Shown: piece by piece, positions 8,525-16,300 of the stretch
How the letters are laid out: each line of letters opens with the position of its first letter
How positions within the stretch are numbered: the stretch's first letter is position 1
Assembly: GCA_964410505.1 (NCBI GenBank)
Contig: CAYPGR010000006.1
Coordinates: 1-51,571 of the forward strand
Length of the DNA: 51,571 nucleotides
Direction: 5' to 3'
DNA from: UBA1361 sp041656375
GTDB taxonomy: Bacteria; Bacillota_I; Bacilli_A; RFN20; CAG-826
The notes under the pieces: generated by a model
The model's input: only the letters and a program-made list of their open reading frames with translations
Database searches by the model: none
What the model was told of the DNA's origin: nothing
Program-made: the position numbers and the translations under genes

Positions 8525-10894
8525 TTAGCGATCAAATTGCATTTTTTTACGAATGCCAAAATAGATGACGGTCCCGATGGCCATCGTAAGTACATAAAAG
8601 CCAAGCACATAAAACGTCACATAACGCGGGGCTTCGTAGTTTGGTCGTCGCACCACTTCATTAATAACAAGATCACCCGCACTATTCGTTAAAAAGTTCG
8701 TATAACCGTAAATATCAAGAATCAAACGATAACGGGCGATTAAAGCGACCATCACGGCGTCTGTTTCGTAATGAGCATAAACGTAATCTTTAGCCGCAGT
8801 TGAAAGTTTAGCGTATTCACCTGCTAAATAGGTCCAGGTTGAACTAAGCACGTTATTGACTGCACATTCTTCGGCGGTACGTGTCATAAATAAGTCAGCG
8901 TAGGTATAAGCATCAACTTTTGCGGTATCGACCGCCCCTTCGGTGTATCGATAAAGGTTAATTAAAAGCATCGAAGAACTTAAAGCCGAGGTATAGGTAG
9001 TAAAACGGGGAGCGCTACTATTATAAAGCATGCGTCCAAATGTAGTGTTCGTACTACTTAACGTGGTCGCCCCATTACTAATTGCAATCGTCCAAGTTGT
9101 GGTGCCAATATCAAAACCAACTGTTTTCGCCGCACTGGTGCCTAAAAAACCACCGCTACTATTCGCCAATGTCCAGTTGCCGGATGTTCCACCAAGCGTC
9201 AACCGCGTTGCGGCTGCTGGAAGGGTCACAATCCGTGATAAGTCGCCACTAAAAGATGTGCTCGTATGAGTAAAATACGCACCCGATAAAGCGGTCGCGA
9301 CGACCCCTTTTTCGTAACTTGCCATAACTAACTCGTCGCCGACTTTTAAACTCGCTACGGATGTCACGAGTTCCCAGCCTTCTTCGCTGGTTGTGGGAAG
9401 GGCCGTCACGGTGACATTAAGGTTTGAGCTTGCGCCTCCTTCATCTTGACTCACCGCACTGATGGTTGCAGTTCCAGCTTTAATGGCAGTGATACGACCA
9501 TTTTCATTGACGACAACGACGGAAGTATTAGAGCTATGATAAATAAGCGTTTTATTCGTCGCATCGACGGGTAAAATCGTTGGCTTTAACGTTTGTTCGT
9601 CACCAACTTTAAGGGAAAGACTACTCGGATTAAAGGAAATACTGCTAATGAGGTTATCGCTACTTTCCGGTTGGACCGTCACCCGCACGGTCGCGCTTGA
9701 TGTCGCCCCTTGCGCGGTGATCGTCGCACTTCCTACCGTAAGCCCCGTAATAAGGCCATTTTGATTAACACTTGCGACGCTAGCGTCGGATGATGACCAC
9801 GTAATGGTTTCACTGTTGGGATTTGAAACTACGGTGACCGTTTCACTCATGCCTTCTTGTAACGAAAGGGAGGTTTTACTTAAGCGGATGGTGTCTTGCG
9901 GGGTCCCATATAGGTCTATGATATTTTTAACCGCTTGGGAGACGACACTTTGATCGGGTTCGGGTAGATGATAATAAATACGCGTTGCAAATTCAGGATG
10001 ATCGACAAAGGGATTGCGATTATGGTGCCATCGTGAGGCCACTTCATTATTGCGCCTAATTTCCCATTCGGTGGGTGGTTCTAAGTAGTGCCATTTAAGT
10101 AAGGTACTAAGCTTACCAATCCGCCCTATTTTTAAGGTGGTCGGTTGGTCATGCATCATGACTGGGAAACGGCTATCATTGCGATATCTAGTCGCGACAT
10201 ACATTAAAATACGGGCAATCGTGCCGCGATACCCAATAGCCGGATATAAAATATCATCGTTTTGCCCATTCGAGCGGTCAAAAGCGGTCGACCAAACATA
10301 AGAATCATTATTGCCAACCGTGCCGTAACTGGTGTTACCAAATTCTAACGCCTTAAAGCTTGTCGCAAAGGGGAGTTCATCAAAGGCACTTGTTCCCCGT
10401 TTACTATTTAAATCAGTGGCGGACGGTAAAATATTATGGGCATCAGCGCCTGGGGTGCCTGCCCCTTCTTCACGGTTACCTGAGCCATACCAACTAGCGG
10501 GCCAAACGTGTTCTTTGTTCGCAGAACCAGGAATACCACCGGGTGAAAAACTTTTAAGAGTGCCGGTATACACCATTTGCATGAGAGAAGGGTCATTTAA
10601 ACTACGGTCACTATATTGATAAATACTTGGAAGTGAACTATAAGACTTACTAACAAAGCCGGTTGATGTAAGCGTTGAAAGAGCGACAATCAAGTCTTCG
10701 CCCACGAGTCCTTCATCAATGCCTTGATAGTACTTATTGTCTTCATTCGTCGCGTAAAAGCTTGCCCCACTCGCGGGGTCGAGGGCTTTGACCAAAGCCG
10801 GTGTACTGAAATGGAAAGCAATCGGCGCGCTAACCGCAAAAAGGGTCGCTAAAGAAAGGGCTATTTTGATTAAGAGTAAGCGTATTTTTTTCAT
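8525..10894 (-). CDS. Surface-anchored endonuclease I with BIG2 domains and extra beta domain
   Basis: 789 aa. Residues 1-38 are a signal peptide. The endonuclease I core shows NKEHVWPASW (126-135, His129), ADAHN (150-154), N163 and R166, then HNRNPFVDHPEFA. Two BIG2 domains follow (about 336-405 and 412-490). Residues about 498-648 (GWELVTSVASLKVGDELVMA ... RMLYNSSAPRFTTYTS) form a beta domain often found beside secreted nucleases in other phyla. The shared helical module (662-735: LSSTW, IARYRLI, GYTNFL), one membrane helix and RKKMQFDR end it. There is no ribosome binding site; a TATAAT box ends 7 bases before the ATG, which suggests a leaderless mRNA. It is the first gene of the nuclease run. 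Confidence 0.9.
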   Translation of the reverse strand: MKKIRLLLIKIALSLATLFAVSAPIAFHFSTPALVKALDPASGASFYATNEDNKYYQGIDEGLVGEDLIVALSTLTSTGFVSKSYSSLPSIYQYSDRSLNDPSLMQMVYTGTLKSFSPGGIPGSANKEHVWPASWYGSGNREEGAGTPGADAHNILPSATDLNSKRGTSAFDELPFATSFKALEFGNTSYGTVGNNDSYVWSTAFDRSNGQNDDILYPAIGYRGTIARILMYVATRYRNDSRFPVMMHDQPTTLKIGRIGKLSTLLKWHYLEPPTEWEIRRNNEVASRWHHNRNPFVDHPEFATRIYYHLPEPDQSVVSQAVKNIIDLYGTPQDTIRLSKTSLSLQEGMSETVTVVSNPNSETITWSSSDASVASVNQNGLITGLTVGSATITAQGATSSATVRVTVQPESSDNLISSISFNPSSLSLKVGDEQTLKPTILPVDATNKTLIYHSSNTSVVVVNENGRITAIKAGTATISAVSQDEGGASSNLNVTVTALPTTSEEGWELVTSVASLKVGDELVMASYEKGVVATALSGAYFTHTSTSFSGDLSRIVTLPAAATRLTLGGTSGNWTLANSSGGFLGTSAAKTVGFDIGTTTWTIAISNGATTLSSTNTTFGRMLYNSSAPRFTTYTSALSSSMLLINLYRYTEGAVDTAKVDAYTYADLFMTRTAEECAVNNVLSSTWTYLAGEYAKLSTAAKDYVYAHYETDAVMVALIARYRLILDIYGYTNFLTNSAGDLVINEVVRRPNYEAPRYVTFYVLGFYVLTMAIGTVIYFGIRKKMQFDR

Positions 10895-10913
10895 AAAACT
10901 TATTATACAAGTA
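10895..10913 (-). promoter_or_regulatory. -10 box abutting a start codon (leaderless candidate)
   Basis: On the minus strand, TTGTATAAT is followed by AAGTTTT and the ATG of the nuclease gene, with no purine-rich ribosome binding site. Transcription would begin at or just before the start codon. Confidence 0.45.
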
Positions 10914-11025
10914 TTTTATTCTTTGCATACGAGAAAGATAACAAAAAAGTGTTTTCGGAAATAATGCAAGATTTTTGAAGCTTTGGTATCATTAAAATAC
11001 ACATCAAAAACGAAATGAGGTTCTT

Positions 11026-11886
11026 ATGTCTTCTAAACTAAAGTCCATGCTTGTTATCTTAGTTATTTATTTATTGGTCATTATTGGATCAGTCGTGGTT
11101 TTTTTAACGCTCCCTACTACCCTTTCTTTGTTGATTCGGGTCTTAATCGCTGACGTTATCGCCACTATGCTAATTTGGCTATTATCCTTGATGCTTAAAA
11201 ACGCCTCATTATATGACCCTTATTGGAGTGTAATCCCACCCGTTATCTTAGTTTTGGTGATGATGGCAGAAAAGACCTTCACCCTTCCACTTGTGATCTT
11301 ATTAACGGCCCTTTCGTTATGGGCCATCCGCCTCACCTATAACTGGGGCAAACTGTGGCAAGACTTTTCGCATGTTGATTGGCGTTATGAGAACTTCAAG
11401 AAAATGGCGCCACGCCTTTATCCACTTGTCAGTTTCTTTGGTATCATGCTTTTCCCAACGCTAATTGTCTTTGCTCAACTTGTTGGTCCGCTCGCCATGA
11501 TCAAAGCGCAAACGGCGACGTTTGGGGTTTATAGTGTCCTCGGCGCAATCACCATGATCGGTGCCACCCTTCTTCAATTCGTTGCCGATAGCCAAATGCA
11601 AACCTTTAAACAAGACTCCAAAAATAAAGGCAAAATCATGCAAGAAGGCGTCTGGAAATACTCGCGCCACCCCAACTACCTTGGTGAAATCTTAGTGTGG
11701 TGGGGCACCTACTTATTTACCATCGATGCCTTTGGGTTTAGCTACTTTATTATCTTCCCCATCTTAATGACCTTGATGTTTCGCTTTATCAGCGTGCCTC
11801 TTCTTGAAAACAAAATTTTAAGCACGAGACCAGCATACAAAGCTTATAAAGAAACAGCCCGGATGTTTATTCCGATAAAAAAATAA
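11026..11886 (+). CDS. DUF1295/isoprenylcysteine methyltransferase-like membrane protein
   Basis: 286 aa; ATGAGG lies before the ATG. Seven or eight hydrophobic segments span the protein. The C-terminal GVWKYSRHPNYLGEILVWWG (about 206-225) is the signature shared by steroid 5-alpha-reductase-like DUF1295 proteins and isoprenylcysteine carboxyl methyltransferases, where it binds NADPH or S-adenosylmethionine. The substrate in bacteria is mostly unknown, so a lipid-modifying membrane enzyme is as far as the sequence allows. It is monocistronic, divergent from the nuclease gene at 8525-10894 and convergent with the lipoprotein at 11942, sharing a bidirectional terminator with it. Confidence 0.82.
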   Translation: MSSKLKSMLVILVIYLLVIIGSVVVFLTLPTTLSLLIRVLIADVIATMLIWLLSLMLKNASLYDPYWSVIPPVILVLVMMAEKTFTLPLVILLTALSLWAIRLTYNWGKLWQDFSHVDWRYENFKKMAPRLYPLVSFFGIMLFPTLIVFAQLVGPLAMIKAQTATFGVYSVLGAITMIGATLLQFVADSQMQTFKQDSKNKGKIMQEGVWKYSRHPNYLGEILVWWGTYLFTIDAFGFSYFIIFPILMTLMFRFISVPLLENKILSTRPAYKAYKETARMFIPIKK

Positions 11887-11901
11887 AAAGACATATCCAA
11901 G

Positions 11902-11929
11902 AAAAAAAGGCAACGCACGATGCCTTTTT
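11902..11929. terminator. Bidirectional terminator
   Basis: AAAAAAAGGCA and TGCCTTTTTC form a hairpin with an 8-base loop between the convergent genes ending at 11886 and 11942. There is a T tract in both directions. Confidence 0.8.
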
Positions 11930-11941
11930 CTCTATTTTCTT

Positions 11942-13009
11942 CTACTTCGTTTCAAAACTAATCTGAACATTGAGCCATCGGACTTGGCCGACATTCATCA
12001 CTTGCGGGAGCGAGAAGTCAATCGAACTTGGGCGACCTTCAGGCGTTATGGTCACAAAGTCGACCGCATACGTCATCGTGCCATTACTTAAGATGCCGTT
12101 ATTAACCGTGCGATCAGCGTAACCACTCGCAGCAAGAATTTTAATACTCGTAATGACGTAACGGTCACTGACCGCAAAAGTTGCTTTTTGGCCGGCATAG
12201 ATATGTAATGGATCGACAAGTTGAGCTTGATTGGTGTTGCCAACCGGGAAGCCACTATTTTGGCTATAGACGGTCAAGGTTGCAGGCCGTACCTCCCATT
12301 TGACGCGGTTATTGGTGACACTACGAATTGCTTCGCGCGTTTTTAAATTACTCATGGCAAGGTTATCTTTGGCGACTGGACCGGTATATTGATCGCCCTC
12401 GCCATCAAAGAATTCAAATAAGACTTCATGACGACCGCCCGTGTATTCATAATACATATGAAGACGGACATCATCATAAATACTTTTAAGATAATGAACA
12501 TCTCCTTCTTCAACATCCACTAAGATGAAATCATAATTGCTTGTTAAATAATGGACGTAATCATCAAAGTTTGTAGCAAAACGAACGCGGGTTAAGACGT
12601 GATAGAATTCACCGCGATAAAAATCATCGACAATCCCGTGATGAAAGTCACTTTCACTCGTAAAAACGGGCATGTCAATGTTTTGGGCGTAGGTTAAGTA
12701 TGTATGAAGCGCTTCACTTGGCCATACACTACTTCTTGTTAGATGGCTAACATCAGGATCAGAGAGTGGTTCACTACCTGGGATGGGTTCAGAATTCTCT
12801 TCACTACTTTCGCTTGGTGGCGCACTGATTTCGGTAATCGAGGCGGTACTTGTTGCGCTTGGTGTTTCTGTGCTACTAGTGATGCCGTCAACGATACTTG
12901 TTACATTTTCAGTTGGGGTTTCGCTTGGTGACTGACTACTTAGTCCTCGGTTACAAGCGGTTAAAAGACTAATGAGGCCTAACAAGATTAAACGATATGG
13001 TTTATTCAT
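11942..13009 (-). CDS. Lipoprotein of unknown function
   Basis: 355 aa; AAAGGAAACC precedes the ATG. MNKPYRLILLGLISLLTAC is a lipoprotein signal with lipobox LTAC (Cys19). Residues about 20-90 are a low-complexity Ser/Thr/Glu/Pro linker, as in the other lipoprotein here. The rest (about 95-355) is a soluble alpha/beta region followed by a beta-rich C-terminal part (from about 235) that I do not recognise. The gene is monocistronic, between a bidirectional terminator and the symporter's terminator. Extracellular, membrane-anchored binding or structural role is all that can be inferred. Confidence 0.8.
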   Translation of the reverse strand: MNKPYRLILLGLISLLTACNRGLSSQSPSETPTENVTSIVDGITSSTETPSATSTASITEISAPPSESSEENSEPIPGSEPLSDPDVSHLTRSSVWPSEALHTYLTYAQNIDMPVFTSESDFHHGIVDDFYRGEFYHVLTRVRFATNFDDYVHYLTSNYDFILVDVEEGDVHYLKSIYDDVRLHMYYEYTGGRHEVLFEFFDGEGDQYTGPVAKDNLAMSNLKTREAIRSVTNNRVKWEVRPATLTVYSQNSGFPVGNTNQAQLVDPLHIYAGQKATFAVSDRYVITSIKILAASGYADRTVNNGILSNGTMTYAVDFVTITPEGRPSSIDFSLPQVMNVGQVRWLNVQISFETK

Positions 13010-13146
13010 AAATGGTTTCCTTTTTTCGATGGTTTATTTATTTTGGGCTATGATTAAGCTTCTTATGGAAGCAAAATATATTGAAAGTAATCATAGCACA
13101 TTTTATTCTTTACGCGAAATCATTAAGTAAAATCGGGATCTTCTAA

Positions 13147-13170
13147 ATAAAAAGGGGTGAATTTCACCCC
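13147..13170 (-). terminator. Terminator of the symporter gene
   Basis: A perfect 8-bp stem GGGGTGAA/TTCACCCC with a one-base centre (thus a 3-5 base loop in practice) is followed on the minus strand by TTTTTATTT. It lies 22 bases past the symporter stop. Confidence 0.85.
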
Positions 13171-13192
13171 TTGTTTGTTTGATGTAATTGAA

Positions 13193-14539
13193 TTATTCGG
13201 TTTCCGCAACGACAGCAATGTTGCGTTTATCAGCGTTAAAGACCGCTAAATCAAGTTCACCGGTCCGTTTGGCGGTTAAGGTAGCGGATACCATCGTTCC
13301 GGTCACGTTAATGGCGGTCCGACCCATATCGATTAAGGCGTCCACACCGGCGACAAGCGCTATCCCTTCAATCGGTAAACCAAGTGTGGCGAGGACAACG
13401 GTGGCGGCGATGGTGGCAATACCAGGAACCCCAGCAATGCCAATCGAGGCGATGGTTGTTGTTAAGATAATGAGTAAGTAATCGGCAAAGACAAGATTAA
13501 TGCCAAAGGCGTTAGCGGTAAAGATGGCGACCATGGCCGGGAAAATCCCACCACAGGCGTTCATGCCAACGTTAGCGCCAATCGGGCCAACAAAGCTCGA
13601 AATGCGTTCACTGACGCCGACCCGATCGGTTAAGGTTTTGACGGTCACCGGTAAGGTGCCGTAACTACTTTGGGTCGTAAAGGCAACCACTTGGGCCGGG
13701 AAAACATTCTTGACCCATTTAATCGGGTTAAGACGGGCCACAAAGGTAATGAGTCCTAATTGAACAACCACAAAGTGAATAATCATCACACCATACATGA
13801 GCCCAATATAAAGCGCTAGGGTTTTAAGTGTTTCGAGATCATTACGACCGGCCGCATGCGCCATTAAGGCAAAGACACCATAAGGGGTAAAGCGAATCAC
13901 TGTTTTCGTGACACGGACCATCACCGTATTGCCTGCTTCGATAAAGTCGACCAGCGGTTTAACCCGTTCTGGTTTCTTTTTGGCTTCAAAGTTAATCGCT
14001 AGAGCGATGAAGATGGCAAACACGATCACGGGTATCATTTGGTTATTGACCATGTGCGCGACGATATTATTCGGGAATAAACTGAGAATGACTTCTTCAA
14101 TTGGGGTGACCGTGCGTGGGGTATAGACGATATCCGAGACGTCAAAGCCTTTCCCAATTTGGAAAATGCCCGCACCGATGAGACCAAGAACCGTTGCAAT
14201 CGCGGTTGTTAGAAGAAGCCAGAAAATTGAGGTTAAGGCGATTTTACGAAGTTTGTCGGTCGTACCAAGGTTCGTAAAACTGCCGAGAATTGAAAATAAA
14301 ACAAGCGGAATCACGACCATCGAAATGAGTCGTACATAAAGCTGACCGATTGGTCGAATGGTTGAGGACACTTTGCCGAGTAAGATACCAGTAAGTAGTC
14401 CAAACCCTAACGCCACAAGGACGCGGTAAGAGAACTTCACCTTCTTCTTCGCTAAGAAATAAAGTAAGGCTGAGACTAGAATGGTAACAAGGTAGAGAAC
14501 TCCTTTTTGCCACGAATCAATTTTTAGATTTGCGAACAT
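13193..14539 (-). CDS. Dicarboxylate/amino-acid:cation symporter, TcyP-like
   Basis: 448 aa from the ATG at 14539, which has GGAGG six bases upstream; an upstream in-frame TTG at 14551 overlaps that ribosome binding site. It is a DAACS/SDF-family transporter with eight helices and two re-entrant loops. The C-terminal ALIDMGRTAINVTGTM closely matches the cystine importer TcyP of Bacillus, as does the overall order of segments (FTPYGVFALMA, LNPIKWVKNVFP). The first re-entrant loop reads QSSYGTLPVT, closer to the glutamate-type SSSATLPVT, and the usual NMDG position reads GMNACGG, as in cystine-type members. L-cystine is the best guess, acidic amino acids are possible. Monocistronic with its own terminator. 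Confidence 0.85.
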   Translation of the reverse strand: MFANLKIDSWQKGVLYLVTILVSALLYFLAKKKVKFSYRVLVALGFGLLTGILLGKVSSTIRPIGQLYVRLISMVVIPLVLFSILGSFTNLGTTDKLRKIALTSIFWLLLTTAIATVLGLIGAGIFQIGKGFDVSDIVYTPRTVTPIEEVILSLFPNNIVAHMVNNQMIPVIVFAIFIALAINFEAKKKPERVKPLVDFIEAGNTVMVRVTKTVIRFTPYGVFALMAHAAGRNDLETLKTLALYIGLMYGVMIIHFVVVQLGLITFVARLNPIKWVKNVFPAQVVAFTTQSSYGTLPVTVKTLTDRVGVSERISSFVGPIGANVGMNACGGIFPAMVAIFTANAFGINLVFADYLLIILTTTIASIGIAGVPGIATIAATVVLATLGLPIEGIALVAGVDALIDMGRTAINVTGTMVSATLTAKRTGELDLAVFNADKRNIAVVAETE

Positions 14540-14892
14540 ATAAACCTCCAATGCGCATATTTTACCATTAATATATTTTCATTTCGAATAAATGCTTACG
14601 AATTTTATTGTTCTCGCGAAAGTCCTCATACGGGGCGCACACGGTGCGGCTTAACTGAAAACGACGTAACAAGGAAGGATTGAGTAACGTATGAGTCAAA
14701 AATCATCAATCTTTTCAAAATCTCGCTCGCATTATATGGCCATATTTACAAAAATAGGAATAATTTCTACTCTTAATGCCGAAAGTTGAAGGTAATTTTA
14801 ACGTTTTAGAGAAAATTTTTGCATTTTCAAGTAAAAGTACTAACGTTATTTTCCAAAATAGGCATAAAATTTTATTTGTGAGGTAATAATGT
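14540..14892. other. 353-bp intergenic region upstream of glnA
   Basis: No coding region that I can support. It holds a GC-richer patch at about 14633-14650 with a small hairpin (CGCAC-ACG-GTGCG), the perfect 12-bp palindrome ATATGGCCATAT at 14734-14745, a repeated TAACGTT (about 14799 and 14841), and an AT-rich stretch with possible -10 boxes before glnA. No GlnR-type TGTNA-N7-TNACA site was found. It could hold a small RNA or a long glnA leader. Confidence 0.4.
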
Positions 14893-16230
14893 ATGTCAAA
14901 ATACACAAAAAAGAAGATTCTAGATATCGCCGTCCGGGAAAATGTCCGTTATATTCGGCTCCAATTCACCGACATGCTCGGCACAATTAAAGCAGTTGAG
15001 ATTCCCTTAAACCGCCTCGAAGACGCCTTAAATGGCAAAATTATCTTTGACGGCAGCTCAATTGAAGGGTTTGTCCGCATCAAAGAAGCCGATATGTATT
15101 TAAAGCCTGACTTTGATACATGGCTTATTCTTCCGTTTGAAGAATTAAGTTACGGTAAAGTCGCCCGTCTTATCTGTGACGTTTATACGTCATACGGCAA
15201 ACCCTTCCCCGGTGATCCCCGCTTTATCTTAAAACGGGCGGTTAAAAAGATGAATGACGCGGGTTATGCGACGCTTAACATTGGCTTTGAACCCGAGTTC
15301 TTCCTTTTTAAGATGGACCAAAACGGCAATCCTTTACTTGAACCAAATGATCATGGGGGTTATTTTGATATGGCGCCGATGGATGGTGCGGAAAACGCCC
15401 GGCGTGATATTGCCCTTGAACTTGATAAGTTAGGCTTTATTCTCCAATCAAGTCACCATGAAGTCGCCGCTGGTCAACATGAAATTAACTTTAAATTCGC
15501 CGACGTTGTCACGGCTTGTGATAATGTTCAAACCTTTAAACAAGTCGTCAAAGTTGTCGCCCGTCGTCATAACCTATTCGCCACCTTTATGCCAAAGCCA
15601 ATCGCCGGGATTTCGGGAAGCGGCATGCACACGAATTGTTCCCTCGCCGATCTTGAAGGTAACAACATCTTCTTCGACGAAAATGATCCTATGAAATTAA
15701 GCCTCGTTGCCCGCAAGTGGATTACCGGTATTCTTAATCACACACGCGCCTTTACGTTAATTACGAATCCAACTGTTAACTCCTATAAACGCCTTATTCC
15801 GGGTTACGAAGCGCCCGTTTATGCGTGTTGGAGTGACGCGAACCGTAGTTCTTTAATCCGGATTCCCGCCGTGCGTGGTCAAGCTACCCGCGCCGAAATC
15901 CGCAGTGTGGATTCATCTGCAAATCCTTATCTTGCCCTGGCCGTCATCCTCATGAGTGGCCTTGAAGGCATTACAAGTGACGCCCCGCTAATCGATTCAG
16001 TGACCGATAATATCTACTTATTAACACGCGAACAACGGGAAGCAAAAGGCATCCTTAATGTCCCCGAAAACCTTAAAGACGCGATCAAAGAATTTAAACG
16101 TGATCCCTTGATGCTTCTGACGCTTGGTGACCATACCTATAATAAGTATATTCAAGCCAAAGAACAAGAATGGGATGAATACCGCACCTATGTCACGAGT
16201 TGGGAAGTCAAAAAATATATTAATTTATAA
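14893..16230 (+). CDS. glnA: Glutamine synthetase type I
   Basis: 445 aa, the usual length of GSI-alpha enzymes, which lack the adenylylation insert. It makes glutamine from glutamate, ammonia and ATP as a cytosolic dodecamer. Visible motifs: IFDGSSIEGF (51-60, the conserved DGSS latch), GFEPEFFLF (131-139, metal-binding Glu), the SHHEVAAGQHEINF signature (about 188-201), PKPIAGISGSGMHTNCSL, the glutamate flap region NPTVNSYKRLIPGYEAP, and RIPAVRGQATRAEIRSVD. GAGG lies 9 bases before the ATG; an out-of-frame ATG begins 4 bases earlier. It is preceded by 353 bases without a gene and followed 70 bases later by glmS, whose product uses glutamine as its nitrogen donor. Confidence 0.97.
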   Translation: MSKYTKKKILDIAVRENVRYIRLQFTDMLGTIKAVEIPLNRLEDALNGKIIFDGSSIEGFVRIKEADMYLKPDFDTWLILPFEELSYGKVARLICDVYTSYGKPFPGDPRFILKRAVKKMNDAGYATLNIGFEPEFFLFKMDQNGNPLLEPNDHGGYFDMAPMDGAENARRDIALELDKLGFILQSSHHEVAAGQHEINFKFADVVTACDNVQTFKQVVKVVARRHNLFATFMPKPIAGISGSGMHTNCSLADLEGNNIFFDENDPMKLSLVARKWITGILNHTRAFTLITNPTVNSYKRLIPGYEAPVYACWSDANRSSLIRIPAVRGQATRAEIRSVDSSANPYLALAVILMSGLEGITSDAPLIDSVTDNIYLLTREQREAKGILNVPENLKDAIKEFKRDPLMLLTLGDHTYNKYIQAKEQEWDEYRTYVTSWEVKKYINL

Positions 16231-16300
16231 TCATCTACCAATAAGAGTGTAGTTTATTTGCGTTAAAATAAATTGTTAAGTCGAAACCCGAGGAGGTTTT

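Noticed and set aside
14715..14906. Minus-strand frame of 63 codons upstream of glnA
   Set aside because: It runs into the glnA start, lacks a ribosome binding site, and its product is compositionally random.
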